NCBI GenBank assembly: GCA_910587645.1 | Contig: CAJUNA010000041.1 | Location: 310,001 to 374,000 of the forward strand | Reading direction: 5' to 3' | Origin: an uncultured Oscillospiraceae bacterium | GTDB taxonomy: Bacteria > Bacillota > Clostridia > Oscillospirales > Oscillospiraceae | DNA length: 64,000 nucleotides | Notes under the pieces: model-generated | Told to the model about the DNA's origin: nothing | Database searches by the model: none | What the model saw: the letters and a program-made list of their open reading frames with translations, nothing else | Made by a program: the position numbers and the translations under genes | In this document: piece after piece, positions 57,889 through 64,000 of the stretch | Layout: every line of letters begins with the position of its first letter | Position numbering within the stretch: the first letter of the stretch is position 1

Positions 57889-59151
57889 TCAGCGCCGCCA
57901 TTGGGCGGCAGTGCGGCCAGAGCCGTCATCCACATATCCGATGGACAGCGCAGCATCCGGGTAGGCGGCAGCAATAGCCTGGGCCATGTCGGTAGGCAGC
58001 AGGGGCGCTGGCTCCTCCTCCAGCGGCTCGTAAGCCCGGCAGCGGTATGTGAAGCTGCTTACCGCCCCGTTCTGGAACACCACAGACAGCGCATCGCCGC
58101 CGTCCGCGAAGAACACCGGCACCCCGTCCACCTGGTAGCGGAAGCGTAGGACACAGCCGGATTCCGTCTCCTCCACCGCCTGTAAAAACAGCGGGGAAGC
58201 CCCAGTGCCCTCCGTGAGGGCCATCGCCAGCCGCCACGCGGTGGCAAGCACCTCTGGCAGGCCCTGGCTGGAGGTCTGATAGGGATTGGACGCCCCTGTC
58301 CCCCGGTTTGTTAGGGTCACCGTCCCATCCGGGGCAATGCGCAGGGTTCTCGGGGATTCCTCCACTACCTCCGCTCCACCGCTCTCGGTGTAGCGGGAGA
58401 AGGTGTGGGCGTTGAAGCCCAGGGCGGAAAGCAGGTTGTAGGCGGAATACCCAGCCGGGCGCTCCGAGGACAGCACCGCCGGCGCCGCCACCTCCTGAGC
58501 GAGCACCGTGTAGGGCGCCAGGGCCACATAGCCGGTCTCGTAGGAAAATACGCCTCCATTGGCCAGAAAGCCCTCGCAGACACTCCGCACCGCAGGCGGA
58601 TACAGGGCCGTACCGTAGCGGAAGATCCGCCCCTCCCCGTCCAGCAGGTACAGGCTGGTCACATCGTCCTCCCCGGTGGTCAGAGCCATAGCCCGAACCT
58701 CTCGGGAAAAGGCCGCTGTTTCCCCCAGCCACGCCGCCACCACCTCCAGGGGCAATGGCCCCGACGTCAACTCCAGGAACAGGCCCGGATAGTTCAGCGC
58801 GGCACGGAAGGTCTCGTCCGCCACCTGGCCGGTCTCCGTAGCGGAGCCTATCGCTTCCTTGAATAGGGGGATTACCGCCTGGAGGGCTGCACTGTCGGCG
58901 CTGAGGCACAGTTGGCCACAGCGGCCGTGCTCACTATCCACAGTGGCCATCAGGTTCACCGCCGGGAACATGGCGGAGAGCGGCGCGCTCTCCGCCTGAA
59001 CCTCCCCGCCGTCACTCTGGGAAAACAGCCTATTGGAGGACAACCGGATATTTTGCAGCAGCGGAAGCTGGGCAAGCTGGAGCAGGGTCAGGGCGCAGAG
59101 CAGTACCAGGACCCCATTTTGCAGCCAATTGCGCAGGCGCTTGCCGGTCAT
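57889..59151 (-). CDS. yycH: YycH family regulator of WalK
   Basis: A protein of 420 residues with one N-terminal membrane helix (about residues 10-33) and a long extracellular part of low similarity, as usual for YycH. It contains MATVDSEHGRCGQLCLSAD near residue 70 (core SEHGRCGQLC) and ends in a beta-rich domain shared with YycI. It overlaps walK by four bases and lies 27 bases before yycI. It should regulate WalK by membrane contact. Family call rests mainly on gene order and topology. Confidence 0.85.
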   Translation of the reverse strand: MTGKRLRNWLQNGVLVLLCALTLLQLAQLPLLQNIRLSSNRLFSQSDGGEVQAESAPLSAMFPAVNLMATVDSEHGRCGQLCLSADSAALQAVIPLFKEAIGSATETGQVADETFRAALNYPGLFLELTSGPLPLEVVAAWLGETAAFSREVRAMALTTGEDDVTSLYLLDGEGRIFRYGTALYPPAVRSVCEGFLANGGVFSYETGYVALAPYTVLAQEVAAPAVLSSERPAGYSAYNLLSALGFNAHTFSRYTESGGAEVVEESPRTLRIAPDGTVTLTNRGTGASNPYQTSSQGLPEVLATAWRLAMALTEGTGASPLFLQAVEETESGCVLRFRYQVDGVPVFFADGGDALSVVFQNGAVSSFTYRCRAYEPLEEEPAPLLPTDMAQAIAAAYPDAALSIGYVDDGSGRTAAQWRR

Positions 59152-60950
59152 AGCACCCCCTCCTCCTTCTGCCGGATGGGCAGGACAATGCGCACGGTGG
59201 TTCCCGGCCCCTCATGGGACGTCAGGGCGATGGAGCCATGGTGGCGCAAGACGATTTCCCGGGCAATGGACAGGCCCAGGCCTGTGCCGCCGCTCTCCCG
59301 GGAGCGGGCCTTGTCCACCCGGTAAAACCGGTCGAAGATCCGTTCCCGGTCTTTCTGGGGAATGCCGATGCCGTTGTCGGAGACATCAATCCACACGTTT
59401 TTGCCCCGGATCCCGGCATCCACCTCGATGCGCCCGCCGTCCGGTGTGTATTTAATGGAGTTGCCCACCACGTTCATCATCACCTGCTCCAGCCGGTTCC
59501 GGTCACCCACGATCATCGGCAGGGTTTCGCCATACAGGCGGATCAAGACATGCCCACGGCGCTGGGCTTCCAGCTCCACCGCGCGGCAGACAGACTCGAT
59601 AGCTTCATAGAGGGAAAAGCGAACCATCTTGATCTCAGCGCGGCCGGAATCTAGGCGGCTGAGGGTCAGCAAATCCTGAACAATGCGGGTCATACGGTCG
59701 GTCTCGCTGATAATGATATCCAAAAAGCCGTTTTCCGTATCCCGGGGGATGTCCTCCATATCCCGGATGGTCTCGGCGTAGCTGCGTACATTGGTCAGGG
59801 GGGTGCGCAGCTCATGGGAGACGTTGGCCACGAACTCCTTGCGCATTTCCTCGTTCTTCCGTTGGGCAGTAACATCGTGCATCACAGCCATAACGCCGCC
59901 ATCCTCCCCATCGGAAACGGGGGCCAGATACAGCTCCAGGATCCGTTCACCCACCGTCAATTCCCGGGAAGCGAAGTTAGGCCGCTGGAGACTCATAACC
60001 TTTTGCAGAGGGACTTCCTGCCCAAAGAGGGCGTCATATTCGTAGAAGGATACCTCCCGGCCCAGCATCTGGCTAGCGGCAGGGTTGCAGGTAAGGATGG
60101 CCCCATCGCTGGCAAAGGAGATCACGCCATCGGTCATATGGAGGAACAGGGTATCCAGCTTATTGCGCTCGCTGGCCACCTCCTCCAAAGTGTCCTCTAG
60201 GACAGCGGCCATGTCGTTAAAGGTGGTAGTGAGAATGCCGATCTCGTCAGAGGACTCCACGGTAATAGTGGAGCCGAAATCCCCCGCCGCCACCTGCTCG
60301 GCCCGCTCGGTCAGCCGCTCGATGGGGATAATCATGGTCTTGCTGAGCAGGAAACTGAGCAGGACGGATATGAGCAGGCCCACCAAAAGGGCCTGCACGA
60401 TAATCATGAAAAGCTGGCTGTTAAGGTCGTTGACGGTACTACGGTTATCATAAATGTAGATGATGTAGGCGTTTTCCCCTCCAGAAATGGGAATGGCCAC
60501 GTCCATGTAGTTGGCGGTGATATCGCTCTCCGCCCCCACTAAGCTTTCACCGGCAGCAATGCTGCCCCGGGCAGTCAGGAGGTTGGGGGTGGTTTGCAAG
60601 CTCTCGAAGCCCTTGCGGTCATCGCTGCCATCCAAAAACAGTCCGGTGCGGCCATCCAGGATATAGAAGTTCCTGGTATTGGAATTAAGCCCCAGATCAC
60701 CGGCTTTTGCTTCGATCATTTCCCGGATGGTGTGGACGCCATCGGTCTGGGCGGCTTCCTCCCGCAGGGAGTTGACGAAGGCCGCGTTGGCGGGGTTGGA
60801 GCTGCCAAAGACGGAGTCCACTTGATTGTAGAATTCATCAATATAGAAGCCGGTGATATTGGTCATCATGAAGGTGCCAACCACCGTCATCAAGGAAGTG
60901 ATCAGCAGCAGCATAATTAAAACCAGCTTCATATGGAGACTTCGGAACAT
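59148..60950 (-). CDS. walK: WalK-type sensor histidine kinase
   Basis: A protein of 600 residues. Membrane helices at about 8-30 and 182-202 enclose an extracellular sensor (about 150 residues). A HAMP domain follows (about 205-255), then a PAS domain (about 260-360), HisKA with FVANVSHELRTPL (His379), and the ATPase with NVVGNSIKYTPDGG, VSDNGIGIP and GGTGLGLSIA. It controls wall hydrolases and growth in related bacteria. AAAGGAG is 5 bases before the ATG. The usual response-regulator gene walR is not directly upstream: a permease gene and a terminator lie there. Confidence 0.93.
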   Translation of the reverse strand: MFRSLHMKLVLIMLLLITSLMTVVGTFMMTNITGFYIDEFYNQVDSVFGSSNPANAAFVNSLREEAAQTDGVHTIREMIEAKAGDLGLNSNTRNFYILDGRTGLFLDGSDDRKGFESLQTTPNLLTARGSIAAGESLVGAESDITANYMDVAIPISGGENAYIIYIYDNRSTVNDLNSQLFMIIVQALLVGLLISVLLSFLLSKTMIIPIERLTERAEQVAAGDFGSTITVESSDEIGILTTTFNDMAAVLEDTLEEVASERNKLDTLFLHMTDGVISFASDGAILTCNPAASQMLGREVSFYEYDALFGQEVPLQKVMSLQRPNFASRELTVGERILELYLAPVSDGEDGGVMAVMHDVTAQRKNEEMRKEFVANVSHELRTPLTNVRSYAETIRDMEDIPRDTENGFLDIIISETDRMTRIVQDLLTLSRLDSGRAEIKMVRFSLYEAIESVCRAVELEAQRRGHVLIRLYGETLPMIVGDRNRLEQVMMNVVGNSIKYTPDGGRIEVDAGIRGKNVWIDVSDNGIGIPQKDRERIFDRFYRVDKARSRESGGTGLGLSIAREIVLRHHGSIALTSHEGPGTTVRIVLPIRQKEEGVL

Positions 60951-61036
60951 AGCGGCTCCTTTCTTCCGGCAGGGGGCGCTCCCTGGGAATCTTTACCATG
61001 ATTTGTTTGCTTTTCGTAGGTAATGCTGTAAAGATA

Positions 61037-61066
61037 CCTTTGCCGCCGCCTGGGCGGCGGCAAAGG
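61037..61066 (-). terminator. Terminator after FtsX-like gene
   Basis: A 14-bp stem CCTTTGCCGCCGCC with its complement, immediately after the permease stop codon on the minus strand. The following T stretch is short. It separates this gene from walK. Confidence 0.7.
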
Positions 61067-64000
61067 TCACTCAATTGATTTTAGTGACTCCGCCATATCA
61101 ATTTTCTTGAGCCTTGGCCGCATGCCAAGGGAAATCGTGAATGTAAACAGCAGCGTCATGGCAAAAGAGATCAAATAGCTCGTGGGCGCAATCCGGCAGG
61201 CAAATGTCATGGCATCAATCCTTACCTGCTCCATGACAAAAAGATGAAGCGCCTTCCCCATTCCTAAGCCAGCCAAGCTCCCCAAAATAGACAGCATATT
61301 GATCTCACGGAACACATAGGCCGCTACCTCGTTCTGATAAAAGCCAAGCACTTTGATGGTCGCAATTTCCCGGATCCGCTCCGTTACATTAATATTCGTC
61401 AGGTTATACAGCACAATAAACGCCAGCGCCGCCGCGCACAGCACAATCACGACTACAATATAATCCAGCCGGGACAGCATGCTGTCCACCCGCTCCCGGG
61501 TAGCGTCATTCACCGTTACCGCGCCTACCCCCTCGCCCTCCAGAAGCAGAGCCCCCTCCTCGTAGGGATCCGCCCCCTCACGGGCCAGCACATAGAGGGT
61601 GTTGTATTCTGGCGTTTCATAAATCTGCTTCTGATAGGTCTCCGCCGATACATAGGCGTAATTGAATACATAATTGTCGCACAGCGCCGAGACCACCGCT
61701 TCAATAGACCCCAGCTTGCTGTCGTGAAGCTGCACTGTGTCACCTTCCCGGATGCGCAGGCTCTCCGCCAGCCCGGCGTTCAGCACCACCTCCCCTTCCC
61801 CAGGGTAAGCTACCGGCCTCCCGCCGCTGTGAAGGGATAAAAACCCTTCTAAACTATCTTTGGATGATACTACCAGATACACTGATTTACTGCCGCCCGG
61901 GGTCAGAATGTCTATGCTGCCGCTGTGAACCAAGAGGCCCTGATCCTCTGCCCAGCCAGATTTTTCCAGATAGGCCTTGGCCGATTCCTGGGTCTGCCCC
62001 TCTTGGAAGGTCACGGCGTAGTCATAAAGGGTGATTTCATCGAACTGGTCGTCCGCCACATGGGCGATGGAATCCCGGATCCCAAAGCCCGTACACAGCA
62101 GCGCCGTGCAGCCCCCGATGCCCAGAACCATCATCACCAAGCGGCTGCGATAGCGCAGCACGTTCCGGGCCGATACCTTGTGCAGAAAGCCCAGACGGCG
62201 CCACAGCGGCGTAATATACTCCAAAAATACCCGGCGGCCTGCCCGGGGCGTCTTGGGCCGGATCAGCTCCGACGCCTGGCGGCGCAGCTCTATCCGGCAA
62301 GACAACCAGGTTGCCCCCATGGAGCACAGCAGCGCCGCCGCGAAGGACAGGGACATTAGATCCGGCAGCACCGCGTATTCCAGCGGCGCAAAGCCGTAGA
62401 TCAGGCCGTAGATCTCCCAGATAATCCAGGGCAGTCCCGTAATCCCCATCCCGTAGCCCAAGGTGCTGCCTACCAGGGCGGCGGAGCCGGAATAGAACAG
62501 ATATTTCGACATGATTTGACCCTTGCCATAGCCCAGAGCCTTCAGCACGCCAATCTGCGTCCGCTGCTCGTCTACCATGCGCTTCATGGTGGTCATGCAC
62601 ACCAGCGCCGCCACCAGGAAGAAGAACGCCGGGAACACCACCGAAATTGCCGCTACAATGGAGATATCGTTCTCAAAGCAGGTGTAGCCCGTGTTCTCCG
62701 CCCGGGTCAGCGTATAAGTGGTGGCCCGCTTCAGATCCTTCAGCTTCTCCCGGGCGTCCGCCAGTTCGCCCTCCGCTTCCATCAGCTTCTTTTCCGCATC
62801 GGCAAATTCCCGATCCGCGTCCGCCTTGCCGTCGTGATACTCGTCCCAGCCTTCATCCAGCTCTTGCCGGGCATCCGCCAGCTCGCCGGGGGCGCGCTCC
62901 AGCTCCGCCCGGGCATCGTTGAGCTCCCTGCGGGCGTCTTCCAGCTCCCGCTCCGCGTCCGCCAGCTTCTCCCGGCCTTCGGCAAGGGCCTGCTTGCCCT
63001 CCTCCCATTCCTGGACGCCTTCCGCATATTCGGCTTCGCCATCGTTGAGCTTTTGGAGCGCGTCCGCCAGCTCCCGCTCCGCTTCGGCCTTGCCGTCATT
63101 GTACTCCTTCCAGCCGTCATCTAGTTCTTGCCGGGCTTCCGCCAGCTTCTTTTTCGCACTGGCAAGCTCCTCGCGGCCGCTGGACAGCTCCTTGCGGCCC
63201 CGACCCAGCTCCGCTTCACCCGCCCGCAGTTCCCGAAGACCAGCTTCCACCTGGGACGCGCCTGAGCGGTATTCGGCATAACCGTCCTCATACTGCCGGA
63301 GACCCGCTTCATAAGATGCCCAGCCCCGGTCAAGCTCCGCCCGAGCCGCCGCCAGCGCCTGGCCCTCCGGCGTATGCATAAGCTCCTCCAGCGGCACCCC
63401 CATGGCGGCGGCCAGCTCTTCCAATTGCTGGTAGGCCGCCTGGTATTCGGCTTCGCCTGCGTCCAACTGGGCCTTGCTAGCATCCAACTGCTGCTGGGCC
63501 TGCTCCAGCCGGGCCCAGGCGGTGTCCAATTCCGCCTGGGCAGCATCCAGCTCCCGCCAGCCCTTCCGCAGCTCCGCTTCCCCATCGGCGATCTCGTCCT
63601 CCGCATCTTCCAGCTTCTTCAGGCCCTTATTGTATTCGTCCAGGCCATCCTGGTATTCGGCTTCGCCGTCCTCCAGCTTCCGCAGTGCGCTGGCAAGCTC
63701 CTGTTCCACATCGGCCTTGGACTGGTTATACTCCGCCCAGCCATCGTCCAGCTCCTTGCGGGCGTCCGCAAGGGCCTGTTCTCCGTCCGCTACTTCCTGC
63801 TCCGCATTCGCCAGCTCCTTACGGGCATCTTGAACCTTCCGCTCCCCTTCGGCAAAGTCCCGAAGGCCCTGCTCATAGTCAATGCGTCCCTGCTCATAGT
63901 CCTGCTGGCCTTGTTCATAGTCGGCTTCACCGCCGGTCAGCTCCTGGTAGGCATCATCCAGCTCTGTTTCCGCATCGGCCTTCTCCTGGCGGTAGTCCAG
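61067..64000 (-). CDS. FtsX-like ABC permease with long coiled coil, 5' end outside window
   Basis: The frame is open from 61067 to the window edge, showing 977 residues of the C-terminal part; the N-terminal part lies beyond the window. Residues covering about 62750-64000 form a long charged, alanine-rich coiled coil built from repeats like ADAEKELADGEAEY and DARKELDDGW. After it come the FtsX-type membrane segments: a first set near 62500, a periplasmic-type domain with SKSVYLVVSSKDSLEGF, and the last set ending LKKIDMAESLKSIE. These are MacB-like permeases that pair with an ATPase encoded next door. Function unknown; export or wall sensing is common for the family. Confidence 0.88.
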   Translation of the reverse strand: MDYRQEKADAETELDDAYQELTGGEADYEQGQQDYEQGRIDYEQGLRDFAEGERKVQDARKELANAEQEVADGEQALADARKELDDGWAEYNQSKADVEQELASALRKLEDGEAEYQDGLDEYNKGLKKLEDAEDEIADGEAELRKGWRELDAAQAELDTAWARLEQAQQQLDASKAQLDAGEAEYQAAYQQLEELAAAMGVPLEELMHTPEGQALAAARAELDRGWASYEAGLRQYEDGYAEYRSGASQVEAGLRELRAGEAELGRGRKELSSGREELASAKKKLAEARQELDDGWKEYNDGKAEAERELADALQKLNDGEAEYAEGVQEWEEGKQALAEGREKLADAERELEDARRELNDARAELERAPGELADARQELDEGWDEYHDGKADADREFADAEKKLMEAEGELADAREKLKDLKRATTYTLTRAENTGYTCFENDISIVAAISVVFPAFFFLVAALVCMTTMKRMVDEQRTQIGVLKALGYGKGQIMSKYLFYSGSAALVGSTLGYGMGITGLPWIIWEIYGLIYGFAPLEYAVLPDLMSLSFAAALLCSMGATWLSCRIELRRQASELIRPKTPRAGRRVFLEYITPLWRRLGFLHKVSARNVLRYRSRLVMMVLGIGGCTALLCTGFGIRDSIAHVADDQFDEITLYDYAVTFQEGQTQESAKAYLEKSGWAEDQGLLVHSGSIDILTPGGSKSVYLVVSSKDSLEGFLSLHSGGRPVAYPGEGEVVLNAGLAESLRIREGDTVQLHDSKLGSIEAVVSALCDNYVFNYAYVSAETYQKQIYETPEYNTLYVLAREGADPYEEGALLLEGEGVGAVTVNDATRERVDSMLSRLDYIVVVIVLCAAALAFIVLYNLTNINVTERIREIATIKVLGFYQNEVAAYVFREINMLSILGSLAGLGMGKALHLFVMEQVRIDAMTFACRIAPTSYLISFAMTLLFTFTISLGMRPRLKKIDMAESLKSIE

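Noticed and set aside
62750..63990. DNA repeats that resemble a CRISPR or satellite array
   Set aside because: Units are imperfect, have no fixed spacer length, and encode one continuous coiled coil.
1..64000. tRNA, rRNA, insertion sequences or att sites
   Set aside because: None was recognised in the intergenic stretches, which are short and mostly filled with promoters and terminators.

Overview
The window reads as chromosomal DNA of a GC-rich anaerobic Bacillota, most likely a gut-type member of class Clostridia (Oscillospirales-like). The grounds are anaerobic Ni-Fe-S CO dehydrogenase and acetyl-CoA synthase, rubrerythrin, a citrate lyase complex, a WalK-YycH-YycI signalling set, a sporulation-type YtvI protein, Lpl-type sugar ABC transport with a YesM/YesN system, and near-consensus sigma-A promoters with strong AGGAGG ribosome sites. 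I saw no rRNA, tRNA, CRISPR array, insertion sequence or prophage. Genus-level placement is inference.

Layout. 1-6988: surface-glycan genes (three family 2 glycosyltransferases, DUF1919, an F420-hydrogenase-beta-like Fe-S protein, a polysaccharide pyruvyl transferase) and an orphan sugar-binding lipoprotein. 7111-12028: cooS-cooC-acsB, the carbonyl branch of the Wood-Ljungdahl pathway, behind a promoter with a redox-type operator. 12357-15498: polyphosphate kinase, rubrerythrin and a 40-residue Asn/Gln peptide. 15559-18579: ACT regulator, homoserine dehydrogenase and aspartokinase with an internal start for a beta subunit. 18719-20887: YtvI and a Ca/Na antiporter. 21057-25709: citDEF, divergent from a DUF1576 membrane protein and a small partner. 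25780-27704: a FAD/Rieske oxidoreductase and a YfcE-like phosphodiesterase.

27852-45135 is the most interesting part. It is a regulon-like locus with a YesMN two-component system, an Lpl-type ABC importer without its ATPase, a cytoplasmic GH20 hexosaminidase, a divergent NagB-like deaminase, a cytoplasmic CBM9-like protein, a PIG-L deacetylase, a type I phosphodiesterase, a PfkB kinase, a MtlD-like dehydrogenase and two Gfo/Idh/MocA proteins. It has no NagA. I infer import of an amino-sugar glycan, intracellular cleavage, and then deacetylation before phosphorylation and deamination. The exact substrate is not known from sequence.

45179-49696: a DegT aminotransferase divergent from a glycerol-1-phosphate dehydrogenase-ribulokinase pair. 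49827-54645: a compact type IV pilus-like operon (PilT, four small membrane-anchored proteins, PilC) and a transglutaminase lipoprotein, with no PilB in view. 54911-56991: an Agr-like GHKL kinase and LytTR regulator. 57061-60950: YycI, YycH and WalK without an adjacent WalR. 61067-64000: a large FtsX-like permease with a long repetitive coiled coil, cut by the window end. After start-codon choice the only stretch above 300 bases without a gene is 12029-12356, which holds the cooS promoter, operator and hairpins.
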